The notes under the pieces are model-generated. The model made no database searches, was not told where the DNA came from, and saw nothing but the letters and a program-made list of their open reading frames with translations. From positions 1-64,000 of the forward strand of contig CARMXJ010000002.1 of the NCBI GenBank assembly GCA_949025205.1: a DNA stretch of 64,000 bases, read 5' to 3'. Positions 1-8,119 of this stretch are shown piece by piece. Position 1 is the stretch's first letter; each line of letters begins with the position of its first letter. The DNA comes from an uncultured Bacilli bacterium. Its GTDB lineage: Bacteria > Bacillota_I > Bacilli_A > RF39 > UBA660. Both the position numbers and the translations under genes were made by a program.

Positions 1-51
1 TGTGTGGTATTTATAACTTAAATAATTCTTAAAAGCTTTCCGGACAGGTCT

Positions 52-561
52 AATAAACCAAGAGGGGTAATTAGTGCTTCTTCAGATGATAAAAATAGAG
101 TTACGGTTGTTTCTTTAATAGATACAGAGGAACGTATTTATCCGGTTGGCAGGCTTGATTATGATACAACGGGTCTTCTTTTGTTAACAAATGATGGCGA
201 ACTTGCCAATCGTCTAATGCATCCAAGAAATGAAGTGGAAAAAATATATATTGCTAAAATTGAAGGTGTTCTTTCACCAAGTGAATTTTATGAATTAAAA
301 AAAGGAATTACGGTAGAAGGAAGAAAAGTAATTCCTACTCATTTGAAGATACGTAAGACAACAGAAGATAGTCAAATTGTAGAAATAGGAATAGTAGAAG
401 GTAGAAATCACATTGTTAAAAAAATTTTTGAAGAATTAAAACATCCGGTTAGTAAATTAAAAAGAGAGCGTTATGCATTTTTAACTCTTGGTAACTTGAA
501 ATCAGGAGAGTATCGCGAACTTTCTTTAAAAGAAGTAAAAAAATTATATAGTTTAAAATAA
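52..561 (+). CDS. RluB/RsuA-family 16S/23S rRNA pseudouridine synthase, 5'-truncated
   Basis: The reading frame from base 52 begins with NKPRGVIS and continues through YPVGRLDYDTTGLLLLTNDGE, the catalytic-domain signature of this family (the Asp of GRLDYDT is the nucleophile), then the HP.NEVEKIY segment. These enzymes isomerise a specific uridine of rRNA in the cytoplasm. The usual N-terminal S4 RNA-binding domain and first catalytic strands, roughly 60 residues, are absent. In this frame a TAA lies at bases 19-21 and bases 22-51 do not read as family sequence in any frame. Either the left edge of the window is an assembly junction or the gene is truly broken. A later start at TTG 181 would remove the catalytic Asp. 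Family call is firm, gene integrity is not. Confidence 0.75.
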   Translation, partial: NKPRGVISASSDDKNRVTVVSLIDTEERIYPVGRLDYDTTGLLLLTNDGELANRLMHPRNEVEKIYIAKIEGVLSPSEFYELKKGITVEGRKVIPTHLKIRKTTEDSQIVEIGIVEGRNHIVKKIFEELKHPVSKLKRERYAFLTLGNLKSGEYRELSLKEVKKLYSLK

Positions 562-564
562 AAA

Positions 565-590
565 GGACACCGTTTTTGGTGTTCTCGTTT
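565..590. terminator. Bidirectional intrinsic terminator
   Basis: GGACACC pairs with GGTGTTC around a GTTTTT hairpin loop. The run of A upstream becomes a U-tract on the minus strand, so it serves the ferredoxin gene best and the pseudouridine synthase gene less well. Confidence 0.7.
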
Positions 591-595
591 TCGCT

Positions 596-913
596 TTAAG
601 CGGCTTCTTCCCCGTGGTGATGACATTCACATCCATCACATTCACATGCATCACAATTGCATTCATCGCAATCACAATTTTCTTCTTCAGTACTTTTCGT
701 TGTTTTTTCATTTAGTTCTTCTTCTGTTTCTATTATTTCAATAGCACAAGTTGGACAAGATTCTATTGCATTTATTAGATTTTTGTTTTCGATATTCTCA
801 TTTGTAATAACACTTGACTTTCCTTCTTCATCAAATTCAAAATGTTCTGGGTCAATAGCAACACAAGCGCCACAACCAATGCAGTTTTCTTTTTTTACGT
901 TAATTTGTTTCAT
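596..913 (-). CDS. 4Fe-4S ferredoxin with a Cys/His-rich C-terminal tail
   Basis: A 105-residue low-potential electron carrier. Residues 1-60 form a single-cluster ferredoxin: CIGCGAC near residues 11-17 supplies three cluster ligands and the Cys-Pro of ESCPTCAIEI supplies the fourth. The start at 913 is chosen because GGAGATG sits just upstream of that ATG; a longer reading frame to 961 has no ribosome site. The unusual part is residues 79-105, where eight Cys alternate with Asp/Glu/Asn and are followed by three His (motif CDxC/CxCD repeats then HHH). That tail is not part of the ferredoxin fold and looks like a metal-binding extension. A natural partner within the window is the pyruvate:ferredoxin oxidoreductase at 57.5 kb, which is inference. 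It is convergent with the preceding gene. Confidence 0.9.
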   Translation of the reverse strand: MKQINVKKENCIGCGACVAIDPEHFEFDEEGKSSVITNENIENKNLINAIESCPTCAIEIIETEEELNEKTTKSTEEENCDCDECNCDACECDGCECHHHGEEAA

Positions 914-1022
914 TTTTTCATCTCCTATATAGATTATACGTATAAGAGTTTTAAAAATCAATTAAGATATTTGAAAAATGTAAAATCTATGATATCATGA
1001 TAATGATAAGGTAGGTGATAAT

Positions 1023-1907
1023 ATGAGTTCTAGAATGGATAAGTATAAAGACAATCCAGAATTTCTTGGTTCAAGAGCTAGAAAAAATGAAGAGCTTTAT
1101 CAAGAAATTATTTATGATGACTTGGATGATATCAATCTAGCTAGTAATGCTCATGTTATCGGTGAAAATGACAAAAATATTGATATAGAAAAAATAAAAG
1201 AATTACTAGAAAAAACATATCCTTCTGAGCAAAAAAAAGCCCGTACCCCTAGACCTTTAAGTAGAGATTTGGAGCCTTTAGAAGTGGAAGAAGAGAATTA
1301 TAATGAGGAAGAAGAAACAAAGGAATATGATATTAATGCTATTATCGAAAAAGCAAAACTAGATAAAGATATTGATTATGAAAGAGAGCGTTTAAAGAAA
1401 ATTAGAGATACCCAATATGATATTTTAAAGGGACTAGATTTAGGAGATGCAAAGGAAGAAGAACGTCCAAGTGTTGTTACGAGTCATAAAGACGATTTAA
1501 TGAGTTTAATTAATACAATTACAGAAAAAGAATTGACAAGGGAAATGAATCCTTTGGATATTTTAACCGATTTAAAGGGGAGTGAAAATACAGTTGTTTT
1601 GGATGGTGTAAAAGAAGGGTTAGAAAAAGCAGATGCAAAAACTGACATACAAAATTCTGTAAAAAATACAGTTAAAGATGCGGTTAAAGATACAGTAAAA
1701 GAAGAAGTAAAAAGAGAGATTGATAAAACATTTTATACAAATTCTATGTCTTTTACCAAAAGCGATTTTGATGATTTTAATGATCTAAAAGAAGATATGG
1801 AATCGAATAAAATGCTAGTGCGTATTCTGCTTGTGATTGTTGCTATTGCTTTCATTGTAGGAATTGTTTTTTTAGCAAATCATATTTTTGATTTAAATTG
1901 GTTTTAA
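1023..1907 (+). CDS. Tail-anchored acidic/coiled protein of unknown function
   Basis: I do not recognise a family. The 294-residue protein is strongly charged and lacks a signal peptide. Residues 1-260 are predicted cytoplasmic and mostly helical, including a short amphipathic repeat around residues 215-240 built from V-K-[DNE]-[TA]-V-K steps. One membrane segment lies near residues 265-287 (MLVRILLVIVAIAFIVG), leaving a few residues outside. This is the topology of a tail-anchored protein. It starts with ATG after GGTAGGTGAT and opens a run of co-directional genes that includes yunB and yutD homologues. Confidence 0.75.
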   Translation: MSSRMDKYKDNPEFLGSRARKNEELYQEIIYDDLDDINLASNAHVIGENDKNIDIEKIKELLEKTYPSEQKKARTPRPLSRDLEPLEVEEENYNEEEETKEYDINAIIEKAKLDKDIDYERERLKKIRDTQYDILKGLDLGDAKEEERPSVVTSHKDDLMSLINTITEKELTREMNPLDILTDLKGSENTVVLDGVKEGLEKADAKTDIQNSVKNTVKDAVKDTVKEEVKREIDKTFYTNSMSFTKSDFDDFNDLKEDMESNKMLVRILLVIVAIAFIVGIVFLANHIFDLNWF

Positions 1908-1952
1908 AGCTAGAAAACTTCTTTTTTTTCTTTAAATTTATATATTTATAAT

Positions 1953-2684
1953 ATGAGAACAAAAAAGAATAAAATACATTTAACAAACTATCAATTTTTT
2001 GGAATATGTTTATTTATTATTCTTTTTTTTAGTGGTTTCTTATTTGTAAAATTTAATAAAAAAGTGTCTCCTAATCTTTTAAGAGTAGCAGAAGCGAGCA
2101 TTAATAAGCTAAACGAAACGATTTTAACGAATTACCGAGTAAAGGATATATATCCACAAGTGAATTTGGAAGAAGCTATTCGTATTACCAAAAATAACAA
2201 AGGAGAAATTATTAGTGTTGATTTTGCACTCGATAAAGTATATGAAGCGCTTTCAATTATTACTCAGTATCTCGAACAAAATTTAGAAGATGTAAATGTT
2301 CGCAAAAATATACTTGAGTATTATAACCAAGATTTGAGTTCTGGTTTAGAAAGTATTATTTTATCCATACCTATAGGCATTTCTAGTGATATGATTTATC
2401 TTGCTAATTTAGGCCCTAAAATTCCAGTAAAAGTAAGTTATATGGGATATGTTGCTAGTTCAGTACGTATCAAAATAGAAGATTATGGAATTAATAATGC
2501 GCTTGTGTCTATTTTTATTGATGTTTCCATAACAAACGAATTTATTCTACCTGTTAAGAGCGAGAAAATTAACCATGAATATAGTATTTTAATCGCTTCT
2601 AAAATTATTCAAGGAATAGTACCTTCTTATTATGGTGGAGCAATTGAAACAAAAAGTAACATATTAAATGTTCCTATAAATTAA
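1953..2684 (+). CDS. yunB: YunB-like sporulation protein
   Basis: 243 residues with an N-terminal membrane anchor (about residues 14-34) followed by an extracytoplasmic domain. The body matches YunB: LGPKIPVKVSYMGYV, YGINNALVSIFIDV, a conserved Pro after FIL, and the terminal QGIVPSYYGG block. In Bacillus subtilis YunB is made under mother-cell sporulation control and its loss impairs spore formation; its biochemical role is unknown. No Shine-Dalgarno is visible: the ATG directly follows TATAAT, so translation could be leaderless or the start is weak. Neighbouring yutD, yutH-like and yutI genes belong to the same chromosomal neighbourhood in Bacillus, which supports the call. Confidence 0.8.
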   Translation: MRTKKNKIHLTNYQFFGICLFIILFFSGFLFVKFNKKVSPNLLRVAEASINKLNETILTNYRVKDIYPQVNLEEAIRITKNNKGEIISVDFALDKVYEALSIITQYLEQNLEDVNVRKNILEYYNQDLSSGLESIILSIPIGISSDMIYLANLGPKIPVKVSYMGYVASSVRIKIEDYGINNALVSIFIDVSITNEFILPVKSEKINHEYSILIASKIIQGIVPSYYGGAIETKSNILNVPIN

Positions 2685-2721
2685 ATTTTGTGTTATACTT
2701 TAGTTACAGTAGGTGAGGAAT

Positions 2722-3549
2722 ATGGAAGGTACAATATTTATAAATGAAGCATTGCATACAGCAATAACGAATTATTTGAAGTTTAAAAATTATCCAAGTC
2801 GAGCTGAGTTTCATTCTTTTTTTGTTATCGTGGTACGAGCATTAAATGCAATATACGGAGAGTTAGATATTGAAAATCCTTATCGAACCAATAATGAGAG
2901 AGGGTTTGATACAAATCTAAAAAAATTTGGCTTTTCTGATGCAAAATTACAAGATTTTAAGAACCAAATGCAATTGTATTTTCAAAATGGAAACGATATT
3001 TCCATTTGTAAAGATGCATTTTTAAATATTCAAAAGCTTTTAATTGAAATGTTCGCCTTACGTAAAAGTCAAGTCGCCGTAACAGAAGAAGAAATTGCAC
3101 AATTTAAAAGTTTGCTTTATACAAGATATGATACAATACCTGCTAAAGCCTCTCTTTATAATAAATTGACTCCTAATTCTGATGAAGTTCTGCATTATTT
3201 TAATAGTAAGTTATTTGAAGTACAACATAAATTTGTATTTACAGAATATAAAGATATTGCTCTTAGTTCAGAAGCTTATCAACTGGCTGGTTTTAATGCA
3301 GTGGAAGTTATGAATATGAAAGATGAAGAAATTGAAAATATTAACAATAAAGTTTATCATTTTTTTCGAATTAAAGATACAGATTTAAATAAAAGAAATC
3401 GTTTGCAAGATGCTATCAATTATTATAAAAAGTATGGAAATACGATTACGACTGGAAATGGATATGTAGATTTACTTCTTTTATTAAGCTTTATTGCAAC
3501 AGGGCTTATGCTTGTTGTACTTATTGCTATTCAATTTATGAGGTTTTAA
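2722..3549 (+). CDS. Hypothetical protein with C-terminal membrane anchor
   Basis: No family recognised. The start is placed at ATG 2722, because TAGGTGAGG lies just upstream; the GTG at 2713 overlaps that site. The 275-residue protein is helical and soluble for about 245 residues, then has one strongly hydrophobic segment (LLLLLSFIATGLMLVVLIAI) ending the protein. No signal peptide is seen, so the bulk is probably cytoplasmic, the same topology as the product of the gene starting at 1023. The stop is one base before the ATG of the yutD-like gene, indicating cotranscription. Confidence 0.75.
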   Translation: MEGTIFINEALHTAITNYLKFKNYPSRAEFHSFFVIVVRALNAIYGELDIENPYRTNNERGFDTNLKKFGFSDAKLQDFKNQMQLYFQNGNDISICKDAFLNIQKLLIEMFALRKSQVAVTEEEIAQFKSLLYTRYDTIPAKASLYNKLTPNSDEVLHYFNSKLFEVQHKFVFTEYKDIALSSEAYQLAGFNAVEVMNMKDEEIENINNKVYHFFRIKDTDLNKRNRLQDAINYYKKYGNTITTGNGYVDLLLLLSFIATGLMLVVLIAIQFMRF

Positions 3550-3550
3550 A

Positions 3551-3835
3551 ATGGAAGTTGTTATAAACGATATTAAATATAATGTCGATAGAAATGTAAA
3601 GGATGCTTTAAATACTACAGAACTTGAAGAAAAGTTGACAGACTATTTTGAAGGATTTGATTATATTTTGGGAGACTATGCTTATGGGAAATTGCGCTTA
3701 AAAGGGTTTAATGATAAAGAAAATAAAAATTTTAAACCTATAAATGATATAAAAACACTAGATGATTACATTTCAAATTACTGTGCGTTTGAATGTCGTT
3801 ATTTTGTTATTTCTAAAGTCAAAGGCTTGAAATAA
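3551..3835 (+). CDS. yutD: YutD-like (DUF1027) protein
   Basis: 94 residues resembling the small Bacillota protein YutD. Diagnostic stretches are YILGDYAYGKLRLKGF (YutD has DYIVGDWGYGQLRLKGF-like sequence), the I.TLDDYI segment, and the closing YCAFECRYFVISKV with two Cys. Its molecular function is not established. It follows the previous gene with almost no gap. The combination with yunB and the yutH/yutI-like genes recalls the Bacillus yut region. Confidence 0.8.
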   Translation: MEVVINDIKYNVDRNVKDALNTTELEEKLTDYFEGFDYILGDYAYGKLRLKGFNDKENKNFKPINDIKTLDDYISNYCAFECRYFVISKVKGLK

Positions 3836-3882
3836 CTTTTTTTATTTGTTATAATATTTATTAGAATAGCGAGGAATGTTTT

Positions 3883-4998
3883 ATGGCAAAAATAATTGAT
3901 ATTAATCGTCCTAGTGGTCAAGTAAAAGGAGAATTGATTACCGCTTATCAAAGAACAGGAACAGATGGCTCTTCCATTGTAGTCCTTAATACTGGTAGAA
4001 AAGAAGGAGAAAATACAGTTGTGGGTGTAAGTCGCAAGAAAATGGGAGAAGATACTTTTCAAAATATTGTAGATATGGAAGAGTGGAAAAACGCAAAAAA
4101 AGATTTAGTGACTCTTTTAAAAGGGAAAGAAGTAGAAGAAGGTCTTTCTTATTTAAATATTGAAGTCCCCATTCAAATGACAGAAGATGGGCAACATGAG
4201 ATAGCTTTGAGAAAAGATAATTATGATGCTTTAGCTACAAATTACGAAAAAGCATTTAATTCATTGAGAGAAGTGCAAAACGTTTCTGTTGTTCCAGAAA
4301 GTGAACAAATAAAAGTTAGCCCGGAAGTTTCTTCTATAATGGATGCTCCAAGTGTTGCACCAGTGTCTATTCAACCAGAGGCAAATCCATTTGAAAATGT
4401 TATTCAACCGATGCCAAAAGTTTCTCCTTTAAATGAACAAGTTGCTTTTCAAGATATTGTTCCACCAAGCGATTTAAATGTTCAAATGACTAGTGAAACT
4501 CCTAGTATGGAACCAGTACAAATGGTATCTCCTATGCCAGAGGTAAATCCAATAGTACAAGACATTGTCCAAGTGCCTAATATGGAAAATAATGAAGAGT
4601 TAGCAGCTAATATAACTAGTGCGCAAGACACAAGCAATACCAATTCTGCCGTTGTCAATTCTTATTTAGAAAAATCCAATCATTTAATGAATCGTTTAGA
4701 TGGGAAAAAAGAAGAGATTGATAACACTATTGTTTTATTCAACGAACAAATTAAAGAGATTAATAACACTATTGTTTTATTAAGCAAACAAATTAAAGAA
4801 ACTCATGAAATTTATGATGATTTTTGTCCAGTTGTAAAAGAGGGCTGTGAATATCATAATTTAGCAGGTGAAACTTTGAATAAAGTACAAGAATTTCAAG
4901 CTATGACTTCAATGCCAGGCTTTATACCTCAAGATAATAATATTGTAAATCTTCCCAGTAGCAAAGAAGAATCTATTTCACAAGGAAGAGCAGCTTAA
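3883..4998 (+). CDS. Hypothetical protein with Pro/Gln-rich linker and helical tail
   Basis: 371 residues, no recognised family. Residues 1-60 look like a compact beta-rich domain (IDINRPSGQVKGELITAYQRTG). Residues 60-130 are charged, residues 140-250 are a low-complexity Pro/Val/Ser/Glu linker, and residues 260-320 are helical with an imperfect duplicated unit (NNTIVLxxxQIKE twice, with an IDNTIVL variant). Two Cys (CPVVKEGCEYH) follow. No signal peptide or membrane segment. ATG follows GCGAGGA at good spacing. An intrinsic terminator directly follows the stop. Confidence 0.75.
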   Translation: MAKIIDINRPSGQVKGELITAYQRTGTDGSSIVVLNTGRKEGENTVVGVSRKKMGEDTFQNIVDMEEWKNAKKDLVTLLKGKEVEEGLSYLNIEVPIQMTEDGQHEIALRKDNYDALATNYEKAFNSLREVQNVSVVPESEQIKVSPEVSSIMDAPSVAPVSIQPEANPFENVIQPMPKVSPLNEQVAFQDIVPPSDLNVQMTSETPSMEPVQMVSPMPEVNPIVQDIVQVPNMENNEELAANITSAQDTSNTNSAVVNSYLEKSNHLMNRLDGKKEEIDNTIVLFNEQIKEINNTIVLLSKQIKETHEIYDDFCPVVKEGCEYHNLAGETLNKVQEFQAMTSMPGFIPQDNNIVNLPSSKEESISQGRAA

Positions 4999-5019
4999 GC
5001 ATAATGCTTAGGCTTTTTT
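4993..5019 (+). terminator. Intrinsic terminator
   Basis: AGCTTAAG pairs with CTTAGGCT (one T-G wobble) around CATAATG, followed by TTTTTT. It ends the 1.0-5.0 kb gene run. Confidence 0.8.
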
Positions 5020-5041
5020 AATACAATTTAGTAGTGATAAT

Positions 5042-5980
5042 ATGATAGAGCTACTAAATTTTTTTTATAATATGAATGATATAAAAGTAATGGAGGAAAA
5101 AAAGTGCCAAACCTTTTTTCTTTTTCAGGAACGAAAATATTTACTAACAGAATATGGCAGAAGTGATAGCGAATTTGAAGAACTACTTTCCTTAAATCAA
5201 GAACTTATTCAAAAAAATCTTCCTACTTCAAGGTTTGTTTTAAATAATCAAAATTCTTTTCTTTCTTTATATAAAGATAAAAAATATGTTTTGTTAGAGC
5301 TTGTAAACCCTATAGATAAAGAATACAATGTTCTTGATATGGTAAGTTTTGCAGATAGGATAGTCGTAAGTAGTAAAAAAAGTATATTAATTCGTAACCG
5401 ATGGGCAGAACTTTGGAGTTCTAAAGTTGATTATTTTGAATACCAAATAAGGCAGCTTGGAAAAGACAAACCCATTATTTTAAATAGTTTTAGTTATTAT
5501 ATAGGCCTTGCAGAGAATGCTATTTGCTATGTTAATAATACGACAAAGAACTATCAACCTAATATCAATGAACGAATTACTTTACAGAGGAAGAGAGTCG
5601 CATTTCCAAATATGCAAATGGATTATTTTAATCCTTTAAATTATGTCATTGATATAGAAGTTAGGGATGTTGCTTCCTATTTTAAATCTTTGTTTTTCAA
5701 TTCTTATGAAGATTTGTTTATTGAAGTAAATGCTTATTTGAAAAGAAAACGTTTAGGAATTTATGGTTATCAACTTTTGTATGCAAGACTTCTTTATCCT
5801 AGTTTTTATTTTGATATATATGAAAAAGTGATGGAAGGGGAGGAAGAAGAAAGTGCTTTGCTTCCTATTATTAACAAAGTAAATGATTATGAATACTTTT
5901 TAAAGGATATGTACTATCTTTTGTCTAAATATGCTCCAATTGAGAAAGTAGATTGGATTGTCAATAAAAAAGAATTATAA
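5042..5980 (+). CDS. Putative YutH-like spore-coat-associated kinase-fold protein
   Basis: 312 residues, weakly similar in layout to the CotS/YutH group, whose members have an aminoglycoside-phosphotransferase-like fold but often lack catalytic residues. The N-terminal half (FFLFQERKYLLTEYG, then SEFEELLSLNQELIQ) resembles the small lobe. I cannot find the HGDxxxxN and IDxD motifs needed for kinase activity, so it may be inactive. The main support is position, between yutD-like and yutI-like genes as in Bacillus, so treat the name as tentative. Its stop overlaps the end of the convergent yutI-like gene by six bases. Confidence 0.55.
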   Translation: MIELLNFFYNMNDIKVMEEKKCQTFFLFQERKYLLTEYGRSDSEFEELLSLNQELIQKNLPTSRFVLNNQNSFLSLYKDKKYVLLELVNPIDKEYNVLDMVSFADRIVVSSKKSILIRNRWAELWSSKVDYFEYQIRQLGKDKPIILNSFSYYIGLAENAICYVNNTTKNYQPNINERITLQRKRVAFPNMQMDYFNPLNYVIDIEVRDVASYFKSLFFNSYEDLFIEVNAYLKRKRLGIYGYQLLYARLLYPSFYFDIYEKVMEGEEEESALLPIINKVNDYEYFLKDMYYLLSKYAPIEKVDWIVNKKEL

Positions 5981-6199
5981 TTCTACGTTTATAATTCCTT
6001 CAATTTCTTCTACTTCTTCTTGCAACATGGCTAGTATATAATTTTTAAGTGTAAAGTCTTGTCCAGCACATTCTAGACAATGTCCTTTTAACTTTACGTA
6101 AACATATTTGTCTTCGTATTTTACAAATTCAATGTCTCCACCGTCCATATTGAGATAGGGTCTCATTTCTTCAATTAATTCTTTTATTTTTTCTTCCAT
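5975..6199 (-). CDS. NifU C-terminal-domain Fe-S scaffold (YutI-like)
   Basis: 74 residues forming a stand-alone NifU C-terminal domain: RPYLNMDGGDIEFVKYED, then VKLKGHCLECAGQDFTL with the conserved CxxC that binds a transferable 4Fe-4S cluster. Such proteins deliver Fe-S clusters to apo-enzymes in the cytoplasm; candidates nearby include the ferredoxin and the oxidoreductase. Most family members have CxxCP after the LKGAC segment, and here Ala replaces the Pro. The start at 6199 is chosen for GGTGATTCTT upstream; the alternative Met six codons earlier lacks a ribosome site. Confidence 0.88.
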   Translation of the reverse strand: MEEKIKELIEEMRPYLNMDGGDIEFVKYEDKYVYVKLKGHCLECAGQDFTLKNYILAMLQEEVEEIEGIINVEL

Positions 6200-6283
6200 A
6201 AGAATCACCATGTTCATTATAGCAAATCTTTAAAATAAAAGGAAAGAAATGTGTTATAATGAAAATGGTTAGGTAGTGATGTC

Positions 6284-6643
6284 ATGTCTAGTTTTCAAAT
6301 TGGGGATATTATTGAAGGCTCTGTTACGGGCATTTCTAGTTATGGAATTTTTATTCGTGTCAATGAAATTTATACTGGACTTATACACATTTCAGAGATT
6401 TCTAATTATTTTGTTAAAAGTATTTTAGATTATGTATCGATTGGAGAAGAAATATTATGTGAAGTTATGGATGTGGATGAAGAGGAAAAACACCTAAAAT
6501 TATCGATAAAAAATATTAATTATAAATTGGTTCCTAGATATGGCAAGATAAAAGATACTAAAACAGGGTTTAAACCTTTACAAATGAAATTGCCAGTTTG
6601 GATTCGAGAAAAGTTAGAAGAAATAGAAGAAACATCTGATTAA
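6284..6643 (+). CDS. S1-domain RNA-binding protein (YugI/CvfD type)
   Basis: 119 residues with one S1 domain at residues 3-75 (FQIGDIIEGSVTGISSYGIFIRV, GLIHISEIS, DEEEKHLKLSIKNI) and a short basic tail. The family, called general stress protein 13 in Bacillus and CvfD in streptococci, binds RNA and ribosomes and acts post-transcriptionally. Start ATG follows GGTAGTGATG. The stop codon lies inside an intrinsic terminator hairpin, so this gene is probably monocistronic. Confidence 0.85.
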   Translation: MSSFQIGDIIEGSVTGISSYGIFIRVNEIYTGLIHISEISNYFVKSILDYVSIGEEILCEVMDVDEEEKHLKLSIKNINYKLVPRYGKIKDTKTGFKPLQMKLPVWIREKLEEIEETSD

Positions 6644-6653
6644 GATGTTTTTG
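6632..6653 (+). terminator. Intrinsic terminator overlapping stop codon
   Basis: ACATCT, loop GATTA, AGATGT, then TTTTT. The TAA of the S1-domain gene lies across the loop and descending stem. Confidence 0.75.
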
Positions 6654-6724
6654 TAAACTATTTTTTATTTTTATTTTTAAGTGGTTTTTATTTGTGTATA
6701 ATATTTATAGAGGAGTGCATTTTT

Positions 6725-7603
6725 ATGAAGAAAAGGAAATTGAAGAAAATTGTTTATTTGCTATTATTTCTATTTTGCTTCGTTTTAGTTTTTTTGTTTT
6801 TTAAATTGGGAAGGAAAGTAGAGGTAAAAGAAGACAGTCCAAACGAAGAGACTAAAACACAAGAGGTGGTAAATCCACAAGAGGACCCATTTGTTACAGC
6901 TTTAAAAAAAGAAAAATATTATATTGAAGATTATTTGGAACGTTATTTAAGTTATTCACAAGATAAAGATATTTCTGCAAGTGTTGCGATTCGAAATGTG
7001 AATTCTAATTTAGATAGAGAAATGTATACCGATACTGAACAAACCGATATAAGTGTGGGAAATTTAATGTTAGTAAATAAGTATTATTATTTAACAGAAG
7101 ATTTTGAGCCAGATGATTTGGTTACTTTAAATGCAAAATATAATAGTGGTGCTAATAGTAAGATGCGCAAAGAAGCAGCGGAACATTTTATGGAAATGTC
7201 TGATGCAGCTCTTTTGGATAATATTTCTATTAAAAATGCATCAGGATATCGTAGTTATACTTACCAAGTTGGTTTGTATAATCGTTATGTACAAAGGGAT
7301 GGAAAAGAAGCGGCAGATACGTATTCAGCAAGACCAGGGTATTCGGAACATCAAACGGGGTTAGTTTCTGATATTAATATTGTGGATGATAGTTTTGAAA
7401 AGACTCCTGCTTTTCGTTGGTTACAAGAAAATGCCTATAAGTATGGTTTTATTTTAAGGTTTCCTAAAGATAAGGAATACATTACGGGATATAAGTACGA
7501 GTCTTGGCATTATCGATATGTGGGAGTAGAAGTTGCTAAACAAATGCATGAGGAGGATCTAACTTTAGAAGAGTATTATGCCTATTATGTACGAAATAAA
7601 TAA
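6725..7603 (+). CDS. VanY-family D,D-carboxypeptidase, membrane anchored
   Basis: 292 residues. An N-terminal membrane anchor (about residues 9-28) is followed by a charged linker and a peptidase M15B domain. Zinc and catalytic motifs are present: SGYRSYTYQ, SEHQTGLVSDI (first His and Asp ligands, SxHxxGxxxD) and the terminal WHYRYVG (catalytic and ligand His). VanY-type enzymes remove the terminal D-Ala from peptidoglycan stem peptides outside the membrane. The start at 6725 uses AGAGGAG nine bases upstream. There is no sign of a van resistance cluster, so a housekeeping wall-trimming role is most likely. Confidence 0.92.
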   Translation: MKKRKLKKIVYLLLFLFCFVLVFLFFKLGRKVEVKEDSPNEETKTQEVVNPQEDPFVTALKKEKYYIEDYLERYLSYSQDKDISASVAIRNVNSNLDREMYTDTEQTDISVGNLMLVNKYYYLTEDFEPDDLVTLNAKYNSGANSKMRKEAAEHFMEMSDAALLDNISIKNASGYRSYTYQVGLYNRYVQRDGKEAADTYSARPGYSEHQTGLVSDINIVDDSFEKTPAFRWLQENAYKYGFILRFPKDKEYITGYKYESWHYRYVGVEVAKQMHEEDLTLEEYYAYYVRNK

Positions 7604-7610
7604 AAAAATG

Positions 7611-7627
7611 GAGTGTTAAAAACACTC
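7611..7627. terminator. Hairpin after vanY-like gene
   Basis: GAGTGTT, AAA loop, AACACTC: a perfect 7-bp stem. Flanking A-run upstream makes it more convincing as a minus-strand terminator; downstream is AT-rich but not a clean T-run. Confidence 0.55.
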
Positions 7628-7657
7628 TATTTATATAAAATTTTAATTATTATTTTT

Positions 7658-7766
7658 GGAACTTTAATATAAAAGAAATCCACCTAACTCATTCACATTG
7701 ATTTAGGTGGTAACTAATTAAATGGCAACACTCAACAGGGCATATTGAATGTTCCTTTTTTATTTT
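7658..7766 (+). ncRNA. Candidate small structured RNA with terminator
   Basis: This gene-free segment folds on the plus strand. CCACCTAA (7680-7687) pairs perfectly with TTAGGTGG (7703-7710). ACACTCAA (7728-7735) pairs with TTGAATGT (7745-7752) with one mismatch and runs into TTCC plus TTTTTTATTTT. GGAAC at 7658 could also close against GTTCC at 7751. No Rfam family is recognised and no good promoter is visible. It could instead be a distal terminator structure for the vanY-like gene. Confidence 0.35.
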
Positions 7767-7802
7767 ATGCAAGTTTCCTTGACATATTCATAGTAACATA
7801 AA

Positions 7803-7828
7803 AACGACTTTTTGACAAGTCGCTATAC
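7803..7828 (-). terminator. Terminator of minus-strand tRNA operon
   Basis: Read on the minus strand, CGACTT, loop, AAGTCG is followed by TTTTTAT. A weaker AACTC/GAGTT hairpin lies between it and tRNA-Phe. Confidence 0.75.
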
Positions 7829-7864
7829 TATTTCAACTCAAAAAGTTCGAGTTTCCTTTTAATC

Positions 7865-7940
<76 letters not shown>

Positions 7941-7945
7941 ATAAA

Positions 7946-8022
7946 TGGCGGTCCCGAAGGGATTTGAACCCTCGATCTTCTGCGTGACAGGCAGACGTGA
8001 TAGACCGCTACACTACGGGACC
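7946..8022 (-). tRNA. tRNA-Asp(GTC)
   Basis: Acceptor GGTCCCG/CGGGACC, anticodon loop CTGTCAC giving GTC, T-loop GGTTCAAATCC and encoded CCA. Confidence 0.95.
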
Positions 8023-8026
8023 AATT

Positions 8027-8103
<77 letters not shown>

Positions 8104-8119
8104 ATAACTAAAAAATTAA

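Noticed and set aside
6725..7603. Glycopeptide resistance vanY
   Set aside because: No vanH, vanA/B-type ligase, vanX or regulators nearby; VanY-family carboxypeptidases are common housekeeping proteins.
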